A stretch of 64,000 nucleotides of DNA from Aldrovandia affinis. Taxonomy: Eukaryota > Chordata > Actinopteri > Notacanthiformes > Halosauridae. The notes below the pieces were generated by a model that was not told the DNA's origin, searched no databases, and was given only the letters and a program-made list of their open reading frames with translations. The stretch lies in assembly GCA_029706075.1 (NCBI GenBank), contig JAINUG010000228.1, positions 1,054,001-1,118,000 of the forward strand, in the 5' to 3' direction. The translations under genes were made by a program, and so were the position numbers. Shown one piece after another: positions 39,724-50,217 of this stretch. The first letter of the stretch is position 1. Each line of letters starts with the position of its first letter.

Positions 39724-40134
39724 CTTCGGGGTATGCTAGCAAAGATGCTAAGGTACAGTCCTCGTTATTCCTCCATGTAGCCGGTGAAGATGCACAAGAA
39801 GTGTATAATACCTTCGCATTTGATCATGATGATGATAGGCATAAACTGGATAAGATAATGGAGAAGTTTGAGAATTTCTGTAACCCGGAAGTGAACATTA
39901 CATACGAGAGATTCTGATTTTTCATGTGTGTGCAAGGAGAAATGACAATTAGCCACTACGTCACTGAACTGAAACGCAGAGCTAAGTTGTGTGAGTTCGG
40001 AACATTACAAGAATCCCTCATTCGTGACAGAGTAGTTTGTGGGATCACATCGGACGCAATGAGAGAAAAACTTTTAAGGGATGTTGACATTACTCTCGAA
40101 AAAGCAATGCAAATATACATAGCATCGGAAACTA

Positions 40135-41366
40135 CACTGCCTGGCCAAAAAAAAGTCACCATCTGGATTTAACTAAGCAAATAGGTAAGAGCCTTCCATT
40201 GGATAATTACTGCAGTGATTAATATGTTTTAGCTGGCAACAAGTTATTTAACCCTAACTGATGCAGTGAGTAGCCTCTCATTTCTTAAACAACCTTGTCG
40301 GAAGACATATCCTGTGGTCGTGGAAAAGATGTTAATCTGTTTCAGAAGGGTGAAATTATTGGCCTGCATCAAGCAAAGAAAACAACTAAGGAGATTGCTG
40401 AAACTACTAAAATTGGGTTAAGAACTGTCCAACGCATTATTAAAACCTGGAAGGATAGTGGTGAACCATCATCTTCGAGGAAGAAATGTGGTCGGAAAAA
40501 AATGAATGATCGTGATCGGCGATCACTTAAACGTTTGGTGAAATAATATCGTAAAAAATCAACAGTAGAACTCACGGCTATGTTTAATAGAGCATTTCCA
40601 CACGCACAATGCGAAGGGAACTCAAGGGATTGGGACTAAACAGCTGTGTAGCCTTAAGAAAACCACTTGTCAGTGAGGCTAATCGGAGAAAAGGCTTCAA
40701 TTTGCTAGGGAGCATAAAGATTGGACTCTGGAGCAATGGAAGAAGGTCATGTGGTCTGATGAGTCCAGATTTACCCTGTTCCAGAGTGATGGGCGCATCA
40801 GGGTAAGAAGAGAGGCGGATGAAGTGATGCACCCATCATGCCTAGTGCCTACCGTACAAGCCTGTGGGGGCAGTGTTATGATCTGGGGTTGCTGCAGTTG
40901 GTCAGGTCTAGGTTCAGCAACATTATGTGCCCAAAGAATGAGGTCAGCTGACTACCTGAATATACTGAATGACCAGGTTTTTTTCCATCAATGGATTTTT
41001 TCTTCCCTGATGGCACGGGCATATTCCAAGATGACAATGCCACGATTCATCGGGCTCAAATTGTGAAAGAGTGGTTCAGGGAGCATGAGACATCATTTTC
41101 ACACATGGATTGGCCACCACAGAGTCCAGACCTTAACCCCATTGAGAATCTTTGGGATGTGCTGGAGAAGACTTTGCGCAGCGGTCCGACTCTCCCATCA
41201 TCTATACAAGATCTTGGCGAAAAATTCATGCAACTCTGGACGGAAAATAAATGTTGTGACATTGCAGAAGCTTATCGAAACGATGCCACGGCGAATGCGT
41301 GCCGTAATCAAAGCTAAAGGCGGTCCAACAAAATATGTGTGTGACTTTTTTTTGGGACGGGCAGTG
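40135..41366 (+). mobile_element. Tc1/mariner element inserted in Gypsy gag
   Basis: The ends CACTGCCTGGCCAAAAAAAA and the inverse of CACTGCCCGTCCCAAAAAAA are flanked by TA on both sides (40133-40134 and 41367-41368). At 1232 bp it is near full length for a Tc1 with short terminal repeats. Confidence 0.95.
40295..41317 (+). pseudogene. Tc1 transposase, near full length but broken
   Basis: It begins in the 40295 frame (MSEDISCGRGKDVNLFQKGE) with a helix-turn-helix, KEIAETTKIGLRTVQRIIKT, and the SRKKCGRKKMN linker. A TAA closes this frame at 40544. Other frames continue with RRELKGLGLNSCVALRKPLV, then KVMWSDESRF-like (first Asp), CGGSVMIWGCCSWSGLG, and from 40991 [20 protein letters not shown] (second Asp) and [20 protein letters not shown] (third acid, as DD34E). 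About three or four frame changes or stops separate the blocks. All three catalytic positions survive as separate pieces, which makes this the best preserved Tc1 here. Confidence 0.9.
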
Positions 41367-41639
41367 TACAAAACCTCAACTACAGCAAATGCATGTTGAG
41401 GAACAGGATGTACACAGCATCCGCGCACGAGAGCAATGCAACAAAAATGATCAGAAAAGTGCAAACGAAAAAGCAAACACATTCAATTGCAAATGTTGTG
41501 GAACTGAGCATACACCACGCAATTGTCCTGCATATGGCAAACAATGTAGGAACTGTGAAAGAATGAACCATTTCGCCAAAATGTGCAGAGCAACAAAGAA
41601 AGTGCACACAGTTGATGAAAATATCACAGATCAACACTC

Positions 41640-41987
41640 TAATCTGTTCGTAGGTGTAGTACAAGCACAGGCACATAAAGATGAGTGGAAAACTCACCTA
41701 AAAATAGGAAATAAAATGGTTAGCTTTAAATTAGATACTGGGGCACAGGCTAATATAATTCCAGACAAACTTCTAGGAAATTGGGAGATTAGGAAAAAAG
41801 AGCTTGCTCCAAAACACAGCTGCAAAGCTATCAACCTACACTGGGGAGAAAATACCAGTTAAAGGGATGTGCCACCTTGAGGTGAAACACAAGAAGAAAA
41901 CCCATGTGGTAAAATTCATAGTGGTTCAAAAGGAAGCCAAACCAATACTCGGAATTCAAACATGTGAGAAAATGAACTTAACCCTCT
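41640..41987 (+). pseudogene. Gypsy protease region
   Basis: The aspartic protease motif LDTGAQANII is followed by a hydrophobic flap-like region and the ILG-type motif (PILGIQTCEKM) near the end. Fossil. A piggyBac element is inserted at its right edge. Confidence 0.85.
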
Positions 41988-41991
41988 GAGG

Positions 41992-43259
41992 TCCGTGCTA
42001 AGCTTTGAGATAGTTTTGTAATTTTGGCATGGTCTGATATTTATCTCAATTTCATCAACTTAACACACACTTACTCCAAAGTGTTTGATATTTTTATTTG
42101 AAGGACAATCACAGCTACATTTGTATGCCATCAATAGTTTGGTCAGTATCATATGCAGCTTGTAAATAGATCTACAAACACACAAGTTAAAAATAGTAAA
42201 TTTTTCTGCTGTCACAAAAGTTGTGAAAGCACACACTAAACTATAGTGACGAATTGTTTTGCCAATGTGCGTTTGTTCATCAAGGTCTTGGTTATGTAAG
42301 GGTGTGAAAACAGTTTAGCACATCTGAGATCTAAATAGCTAAAAACCTGTTTTTATCAGAACTGGTCACATTTATTTCAGGCTGTGGGAGGGCTAAATGC
42401 TAAATACCTGAATATTCATTATTCATTGTCCACACCTCTAAGAGTTGTCAGATGGGCCATCTCTCTCTCAAAAGGCCATACAGAGTAAGCAAGTCAGTGA
42501 GCCATGCAGAAGAATATATGCTTTTTCATTTTGGAAGATTTATTGAAAACAGCACACAAACTACTATACAGTATATACAGGGAATGCCACATATTACAAG
42601 TCATACAGCCTAACAATAATGCACATAATATCCTCCTGAGACCCAAGGAAAAAGGGTCTTCCAATTAAACTTTTTTGTGATTTTTTTCACTTTAGAATTA
42701 AAACAACAACTCACAATTTAGATTTTAAATGGCAAAGCAATATTTGAGTTACCATTTCTCCTTTCACAACAAGCGCATCTTGTGGCAGCAGCCATTTTGG
42801 CTCTTATTTTATTATCCACAAACGTAGGCAAAACAATGTCGGAGGCGACACGCAAATAACTCACAAAACAAACCAAAATGATAAACGAACTGGAACAAAC
42901 AAAGCTAGCTGAACAAACAAAGCTAGCTAAACAGCAAATCCAAACGTAATCCCAAACACAGATTTAACTAAACAGAAGCACTCTAATAATAAACAAAAAC
43001 AAGAATCGATTTTACAAGGACGTGAGATCATGAAACCGATCATGATACATACGATTTTTTTCTAATATTTTAGGCTGTTTGAAAAGTATTCTTCCATAGA
43101 TCTTGTGTGCCTATTGAAATTTGTTACGTTGCAACACGCGGAATATGTAGTCACAAGACGCCGAATTCATATATTGAATATATATATACGAGTATTTGAT
43201 AACATGGCAAATCAAATATAGTTACTTACTCTTCGCCAGTTGTTGTCCTCGTCGCTTTG
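41992..43259 (+). mobile_element. piggyBac-type element copy 1 inserted in Gypsy pol
   Basis: TTAA lies on both sides (41988-41991 and 43260-43263), the piggyBac target signature. The left end is CCCTCTGAGGTCCGTGC. The right end (…GTCGCTTTG) is not the matching terminus but lies inside the sequence equivalent to 45908 of copy 2. It is about 1.27 kb and is homologous, in reverse, to 45908-47125. On the minus strand the right edge holds part of a transposase first exon (ESDEDNNWRR-like) with a GTAAGT donor. No catalytic domain; non-autonomous. Confidence 0.88.
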
Positions 43260-43263
43260 TTAA

Positions 43264-44312
43264 TTCAGAGAGTGATGACAGTCAACAGAAATGAAAAAAA
43301 CGAAGTTTTCACTGAATATGCTGACATGTTTGAGGGGTTGGGGTGTCTGGAAGGTAGGCACACCATTCAGGTGAACAAAGATGTTGCACCAAAAGTCCAT
43401 CCGCCTAGAAAGGTACCAGTCACGCTAAGAGAGAGACTAAAAACAGAACTAAACAGGATGGAGAAATTAAATGTGATCAAGAAAATCGAAGAACCGACCC
43501 AGTGGGTTACGTTATTATTGAAAAACCAAATGGCAGCTTACGTGTGTGTTTAGATCCACGTGACTTAAATACAGCGATAATGAGGGAACATTACCAGCTA
43601 CCAACAGTGGATGAGATCACTCACAGGCTTGTGAAAGCAAGGTACTTTTTGGTTCTCGATGCAAACTCTGGCTTTTGGCAGCTTCAGATAAATAATGAAA
43701 GCTCTCGTTTGTGCACCTTTAATACACCTTTTGGCCGCTATAGGTTTCTGAGGCTCCCTTTCTGAATAAATTCGGCTCCTGAGGTGTTTCACAGGACAGT
43801 GAGACAACTATTTGAGGGCATCGAAGGTGTAGAAACCTACATACATGATATGGGCAGAAACAAAGGAACAGCATGACCAAAGGTTAGGGCAGGTGCTAGA
43901 GCAAGCTAGAGCAAAGAACTTCAACCTAAACAAAGAAAAGTGTAAAATAGGTTTGGAGGAAAAAAAGTACCTAGGTTATGTGCTATCCAAAAATGGACTG
44001 AAAACTGACAAGAGCAAAATACAGGCAATCACGGAAATGCCTACCCCAGAATGCAAAAAAGATGTTGAACGCTTCCTGGGAATGGTGAAATGGCTAAATT
44101 CGTCCCAAACCTGTCTGAACACACAGAGCTGTTGCGTGAGCTGCCCAGAGATGATGTCATATGGCAGTGGCAGGAGAAACATCAGCGTGCGCTGGACAAG
44201 TTAAAGACCATGTTAACAGAAGCACCGTTGGTAAAGTACTATGACGTTAGCTTACCAGTCACACTGCCAGTCAATGCGTCAAAAAGTGGACTCGGTGCTT
44301 GTTTCATGTGGT
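43264..44312 (+). pseudogene. Gypsy reverse transcriptase region
   Basis: Recognisable blocks are a pre-RT stretch (FEGLGCLEGRHTIQ), IEKPNGSLRVCLDPRDLNTA, LDANSGFWQLQI (where vertebrate Gypsy elements usually have LDA..GFW), FNTPFGRYRFLRLPF, KKYLGYVLSKNGLKTD, and the start of RNase H (VNASKSGLGACF). Fossil with several breaks. Confidence 0.9.
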
Positions 44313-45373
44313 AGAGGCCTTTGGAGCAGTGAGACTTTCCGGGGGCAGGTTTGGCACTCTCACAGGGTGTGAGAGTGAACTGTCACCCGGAAGGGAGCTC
44401 CAAAGGCCATAATTGGTTTAATTATTATTTAATTATTTAATTGGTGTCAATCAGTCAATTGATAGGAAAGCTAATTGGCTGATTGGGTGTCTGGGTGAGA
44501 ATGTGAGTTGAGTGATTGTGATTGGGTGATTGCCTCACGAGTCCCACCTGAGCCAGGCAGAAATTAAGCCTATTTAAGAGCAGGTGGGGCGAGTGGGGAA
44601 TCAGTCAGTCTTGTCTTGATGTGTGTGTGAGTGCGCGTGCACGTATGTTGTGGAATGTTTGATGTTGAATGTTGGATGTTTAATGTTTGTGGAGTTTTGT
44701 GTGCGTTTGTCGAAAGTGACTGAGTAGAGTGCTTCCTGTGTGAGTGGGGAAGAGGGAGAGGGGATGCGCTAAGAGTGTCCGCCTCTCTCCCTCGGTGTGA
44801 TCGAGAGAGTGCGCCCTTAAAGAGGGCACCTCTCGCCCTCAGTTTTATGTGTGATTGAAAGGGAACTCACACTTGGCAGTGGAGCGTGTTTCTGAGCAAC
44901 AGCCCAAGAACTCACTGGAAGAGTGGAGTGTCTTGGGACTGGTTGCCAGAACTCTAACTGTGGGGAGTGGCGAGTGTCTCGGGATGAATGAGTAAGAGAA
45001 CTCGAACTGAAAAGTTTGAGTGTTTCAGTATGAATGGGTGGGAAGCACTTGAAAGGTCACTGGATATGTGTGTGCCTGAGGAGGTTCCAGGGGAACTCCG
45101 AAGGAAGAGGCGCGGTGTCCCGTAAGTTTGGTTATTTTAACTTGTTATTTTAGTTTGTTGTTTTTACCCGAAAGCTTTGCGGCGAGTAGGGTGAAGATTT
45201 TGTGTCTGTGTTTGTGTTGGTCTTTGTTATATGTTAACCTGCTACTCCCACTGTCTCTCTCCCATGTCTGGGGGGAGAGACAGAAAAATGAATAAATAAA
45301 ATCCGGTCCGTAGACCGACAAACTCCACTCCGTGTCTCCTGGCTGCTCGTTCAGGGTTTGTCACGTGGCGTGT
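44313..45373 (+). mobile_element. Solo-LTR-like insertion
   Basis: About 1.06 kb, starting TGTGGTAGAGGC and ending GGCGTGTGACA (TG...CA). A TATTTAAGAG box near 44570 lies about 30 bp before a plausible start. AATAAATAAA lies near 45290 and a short R/U5-like tail follows. No internal coding region; no target duplication could be recognised. Probably a solo LTR of a different LTR family. Fossil. Confidence 0.6.
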
Positions 45374-45375
45374 GA

Positions 45376-45481
45376 CAAGTACATTTACGGTAAAGAGGTT
45401 GACGTGGAAACCGACCACAAGCCCCTGGAGGTAATCATGAAAAAGTCGTTGAGCAGTGCTCCGGCTAGAATTCAGAGACTG
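45376..45481 (+). pseudogene. Gypsy RNase H fragment
   Basis: YIYGKEVDVETDHKPLEVIM contains the TDHKPL motif of Gypsy RNase H. Fossil, bounded by a solo-LTR-like insert on the left and a piggyBac on the right. Confidence 0.85.
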
Positions 45482-45485
45482 TTAA

Positions 45486-47125
45486 CCCCCTGAGGTCGAC
45501 GGGAGCGGCACCGCTCCCAGCAGCAATAAAAGTATATTACTATTTCTAACTTCGCGATATTTTATCATACACACGCGACAAAAACATTGACAGAAACCTT
45601 AGAATCGCGACTTTCCGATTTGAGCACTGGCAAATCAAATGGGATTTTTAAATTAGGTTAATTAGACCAAAAGTAAACCTTGCCTTTTACTCTCTTTTTA
45701 CCTGGTAGTAACGTCCCCCTTCTATTGACATGGTAACTAGGTGCTAGTTTCGGGGAGGTGTGTGGGGAGGGGCGTGGGGCCATGTGTGAAAACGCCGGCG
45801 TAAACAACACAAACTGTCGACAATTTGAAGCAAGATTTTATACAGACATACAATTTTATTCAAGATGGAAAGATTTTCTGCGCTGCAGTGTTTGAGAGTA
45901 TTGATGGAAAGCGACGAGGACAATAACTGACGAAGAGTAAGTAACTATATTTGATTTGCCATGTTATCAAATACTCGTATATATATTCAATATATGAATT
46001 CCGCGTCTTGTGACTACATATTCCGTGTGTTGCAACGTAACAAATTGCAATATGCACACAAGATCTATGGAAGAATACTTTTCAAACAGCCTAAAATGTT
46101 ATAAAAAAATCGTATGTAGCATCTTGTCTGTGTTTACGCTTGCAATCTGCCAGCAACAGTCTATGCTGATATTTATTTTATTTCGCTTGTTTTCAAATAC
46201 TCGTGAAAATATATGAATTCCGCGTCTTGTGACGCCAAACATATTCCGCATGTTGCAACGTAACAAATTGCAATAGGCACACAATGAGGGAACCCCTCTT
46301 CCTGAAGAGCCAAAATGGCTGCTGCCACAAGAAGCGCTTGTCGTGAAAGGAGAAATGGTAACTCAAATATTGCTTAGCCATTTAAGATCTAAATTGTGAG
46401 TTTTTTAACTCTAAAGAGGCATGAAATCACAAAAAAAGTTTAATTGGAAGACCCTTTTATTCCTTGGGTCTCAGGAGGATATTATGTGCATTATTGTTAG
46501 GCTGTATGACTTGTAATATGTGGCATTCCCTGTATATACTGTAGTTTGGCTGCTGTTTTCAATAAATCTTCCAAAATGAAAAAAGCTTCTTTTTTTCTGT
46601 CTTCTGCATGGCTCACTGACTTGCTTACTCTGATGGCCTTTGAGAGAGAGATGGCCCATCTGACAGATCTTAGAGGTGTGGACAATGAATAATGAATATT
46701 CAGGTATTTAGCATTTAGCCCTCCCACAGCCTGAAATAAATGTGACCAGTTCTGATAAAAACAGGTTTTTAGCTATTTAGATCTCAGATGTGCTAAACTG
46801 TTTTCACACCCTTACATAACCAAGACCTTGATGAACAAACGCACATTGGCAAAACAATTCGTCACTATAGTTTAGTGTGTGCTTTCACAACTTTTGTGAC
46901 AGCAGAAAAATCTATTTTTAACTTGTGTGTTTGTAGATCTATTTACAAGCTGCATATGATACTGACCAAACTATTGATGGCATACAAATGTAGCTGTGAT
47001 TGTCCTTCAAATAAAAATATCAAACACTTTGGAGTAAGTGTGTGTTAAATTGATGAAATTTAGATAAATATCAGACCATGCCAAAATCACAAACCATCTA
47101 AAAGCTTAGCACGGACCTCAGAGGG
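45486..47125 (-). mobile_element. piggyBac-type element copy 2 inserted in Gypsy RNase H
   Basis: TTAA lies at 45482-45485 and 47126-47129. The ends CCCCCTGAGGTCGACGG and the inverse of CCCTCTGAGGTCCGTGC form a 13-bp terminal repeat. At 1640 bp it is in opposite orientation to copy 1. At 45866 on the plus strand a first exon reads MERFSALQCLRVLMESDEDN, an acidic start as in piggyBac transposases. It meets a TGA, then GTAAGT. No catalytic domain follows. An internal segment containing GTTACGTTGCAAC is present twice (about 45985-46060 and 46200-46290). Confidence 0.9.
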
Positions 47126-47129
47126 TTAA

Positions 47130-47365
47130 CCCCTTCTACTCCGGTGACACTCGGCCACGCCCCCATCATTAAATCATAAAAATATGGATATTAATAAGTA
47201 TATACTTCTCCACATGTCACACAATATCTACATATAATATATCAAACGATTTTTGTCCTGAATCCAAATTTAATTTAACACATTTTAATTAAAACGGGCA
47301 AAACTTACAGGCTGCACCACGGCCAACGGACGTTTTGGGTTACAGCGTGTTGACAATGTTGACAT
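47130..47365 (+). mobile_element. piggyBac-like terminus beside the Gypsy 3' LTR
   Basis: The TTAA at 47126-47129 is followed by CCCCTTCTACTCCGGTGAC, similar to the end of the MITE at 53121 (CCCTTAGGAGTCGCC). The rest is AT-rich. It runs to the AAAAC duplication next to the Gypsy 3' LTR, so the Gypsy appears to have landed in or beside this piece. Confidence 0.5.
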
Positions 47366-47370
47366 GTTTT

Positions 47371-47489
47371 TGTGTTGATATGTGTTATATGTGAGAGATT
47401 ACACCAAGGCGCAGGGTAGTTTATTGTGAACCGCTGGGACCACTTACCGAGCATCCTTATATCAAGGATGGCGGATTGATATCATGATA
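47371..47489 (-). repeat. Gypsy 3' LTR
   Basis: Minus-strand counterpart of 38524-38652. AAAAC lies on its outer side (47366-47370). A polypurine tract (AAAAAAAGGGAG in minus orientation) lies just inside it. Confidence 0.88.
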
Positions 47490-47724
47490 TCTCCCTTTTT
47501 TTCATTTTTTTTCAATAACATGACAATGTAAGGACAAAATAACTTCAATAGGGCCCAAAACAAAGAAATAAACAAAGTCTCTCTTTTCTTTGTGCAACAA
47601 GACTTTTTTTTTTTTTTTTTTTTTTTCAACCAAGAAAATCAACAGTCCATCAGAGGAATTATTCCTCAATCAGCCTCTGTGGCTTAGTGACAATTCTTCC
47701 ACTTGCTGTTTTGACAGGTGAATT

Positions 47725-48946
47725 TTAGAACTCTGCAGGACCAGTGTCGTTCGGCCCTGTGATGCTTTGTTCTGGTGCATTAGAGATTCTGTTCTCTGGC
47801 ATCTCTGTTTGATTCATTTCCTGGTTGTCTTTGTAATTTGTGTCCTCAACTTGTCCTTTTTCCTTTGTTTTCATCAGAAACGTCCGGTTCCATCTGAAAG
47901 TCTTTCCATTCGGAGTCCGCACAATGTAAGATCTAGGCTGCTCCGCGAGGGCTGTTACCTGTGCAGGTTTCCAGTTTCCTTCATTCCACATCCGGATCTT
48001 TTCCATCCTCTTTCACCTTTTTCAGCATGAGCTTCACAGTCTGTACTCTGTGTACTCTGTACTCACAGTCTGTACGGATTGTGGATAATGGGAGCTCGAC
48101 GTTGAGTGGCAGAACTCCCATTTTTTAGCAAAGGCTTGGAACTCGCTTAAGCTGAACTGTGGTGCGTTATCACTGATGACAACGTCCGATATACCATACC
48201 TGGCAAACTGCGACTTGAGGTGAGTAATGACTCACACTTTGTGTGTCCTTCTGCAGCCATTCAATTTCCATGAACTTGGAGTGATAATCCACAATGAGTA
48301 AGTATTCTTGCCTGTCAAATGTGAATAAATCCACACCAATCTTTTCCCAGGGCCTCTCTGGACCACTATGTGGCTGTAGTGTCTCTTTTGTTTGGAAACG
48401 TCTGTATGTATAACACACAGCACAGTCGTTCACCATAACTGTGATGTCTTGAGACATACCTGGCCAAAAGATTAACTCTCTCGCCCTGCGTCTGCAGCTC
48501 TCAATTCCAGAGTGGCTCTCGTGAATGTGGTTCAGCATTTCTTTTCTCATTTCCTCCGGAACTATGATCCTTTCTCCTTTAAACATGATTCCATCACTGA
48601 CTGAAATCTCCTCCCTGAAATTCCAGTAATCCTGAAGCTCCTTTGAAACCTGGCTCCTTTTCTTAGGCCAGCCGCCCAGCACTGTTTCCTGTAACTTTGT
48701 CAGTGTCACATAATTTCTTGTTTTTCTTTTCATGTCTTCGAATTTGTCACTAGAGATCTCTTTTTCAAGCTCATCTACATCAACACTGGAGACAGGCAAG
48801 TTTGTCGTCAACATGTGCACTTGTATGTCATTTTCCTTTTCAGGTTGTCCTCTGTCTGGCAAGTAAGCACGAGACAATGCGTCTGCAACGTACATGAATT
48901 TGCCTGGTTTGTATGTAACCTTGAGCTGGTACTTTTGTAGGTGCAT
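47725..48946 (-). pseudogene. Gypsy RNase H end and integrase region
   Basis: Minus-strand blocks: YKPGKFMYVADALSRA (the conserved end of RNase H), then the integrase zinc-binding region (HIHESHSGIESCRRRARELI and CAVC), the core start (GVDLFTFDRQEYLLIVDYHS), and near 47725-48006 the C-terminal basic region (NWKPAQVTALAEQPRSYIVR). Fossil. A poly-T run (47606-47627) lies between it and the LTR. Confidence 0.9.
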
Positions 48947-48949
48947 TAA

Positions 48950-49138
48950 TAAACCTTTTCCTTCCCAGTGTTACAGGTATGGTGCGCAGCTGCCTGCAAT
49001 GATGTCTATCGCTGTATTACTGCACTGATCTCTTGCGCGTACTATGATTGTTCCTACCATGTATTTATGCACATCTTGTAAGTTGCTCTGGATAAGAGCA
49101 TCTGCTAAATGCTTAAAATGTAAATGTAAAATGTAAGA
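48950..49138 (+). mobile_element. L2-clade LINE 3' end
   Basis: AAACCTTTTCCTTCCCAGTG and CGCTGTATTACTGCAC, then GTTGCTCTGGATAAGAGCAT and CTGCTAAATGC, then AAAATGTAAATGTAAAATGT. The GGATA loop with its stem, followed by a short tandem tail, is the recognised 3' end of UnaL2/ZfL2-type elements. It begins right after the TTAA that bounds the Gypsy minus-strand block. Confidence 0.88.
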
Positions 49139-50185
49139 AAGAAGGGTACCGGTTTATGAGGCACTGGGACTATTTAGGGAACTTGATTAGCCTAGATGGA
49201 CCAAATTGCCTGATCTCTTCATTATGTTGTTATGTTCTATCATCTTAACAATTTGTTACTGTAAGCATCTTTACAGACTTCTAAATCAAACCGGTTAAAT
49301 AAGTCAATATTCGAGTTATATTTTCAGGTTTGCTCCCTAGCAACCTTCGATTTTTCTTCACTTGCTCACAGCCAATCTGAATCTCAGGTGATATGACAGT
49401 ATTGTGTCTGAATCCTCCTGCTACTTTAGTGCTTGTGGGTCTGAGTTTGCACGACAATTCCAGATTGACAGATTATGCAGTAGCCAGTATCATGAGTCAT
49501 GACAAAAAGCTTGCTCAATTACATTTTGTCAACCTCTCAACTGGCAACCCTACTGGGTTGTTGTCAGAGGCAGTTGCCGTTAGCTGTATCTGTACCTTCG
49601 TATTATTTTTGCTAAGAGAAATTAAATGCAAGTGTGCATCGATAAGAATAACGCCGTTATTCGAAGTTCATTTATATATTTTTTGGCATGGCAGTAGTGC
49701 ATTTTGCCATGATGTACAATCACATCAAAATGAAGGTAGAGAAAACACTGAGCTCCACCCATCACTATTTTCACATGGATTCGACTTGTTTCTTGTAATT
49801 GGATACTGTACATATCCACATAGCGGACACTGAACCCAATTTATTCTATTCTATTCATTTTCCTGTGCTGTAGTAGATTTGCGTATATGACTGCCTAGAC
49901 ATTGGTCTTGAATTCATGCATTATTTATTTATTTATATTCTCTTAGAGTGACTTACGAGGCTGTCACAGCAAGATGCATACAGCACATTGTAATGTATAT
50001 CACCTTTTTAACCCAAGGCAGATTGATACAGTATGCACGATAACCTGATAAAATAACACCACATTCATCTCATGTGTCAGGACCTGGCCTTCCCCCAGCA
50101 CCTGCTCCACTACGGCACATCCCATCGTCCTTACCTGAGACGCACCTGGGACCTGGCAGGTGTGTGGAGAAAAGAGACCATAGGG

Positions 50186-50217
<32 letters not shown>

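Larger units (their letters stand above)
38700..41640 (+). pseudogene. Gypsy gag region, in pieces
   Basis: Recognisable parts: a gag start near 38715-38790 (LNLQNGNLSENWRRF), a capsid-like stretch 39724-40132 (for example HYVTELKRRAKLCEFGTLQE), and a nucleocapsid near 41480-41600 with two CCHC zinc knuckles (CKCCGTEHTPRNC and CRNCERMNHFAKMC). An unidentified LTR-like insertion (38790-39723) and a Tc1 element (40135-41366) separate the pieces. Fossil. Confidence 0.85.
38524..48949. mobile_element. Ty3/Gypsy retroelement, fossil, heavily interrupted
   Basis: Two short LTRs (38524-38652 plus; 47371-47489 minus) carry the same 5-bp flank AAAAC on their outer sides, so they belong to one insertion. 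Parts in order: gag, protease, reverse transcriptase and RNase H start on the plus strand; integrase and the 3' LTR on the minus strand. The very short LTRs and the gag/pol style suggest a mag-like lineage (inference). At least five other elements sit inside it. By eye the two LTRs match at roughly 90 percent or a little better, implying an old insertion. It is dead, with more than ten breaks. Confidence 0.9.

Noticed and set aside
49393-49833. 146-codon plus-strand frame
   Set aside because: No family resemblance; composition matches the surrounding intron.
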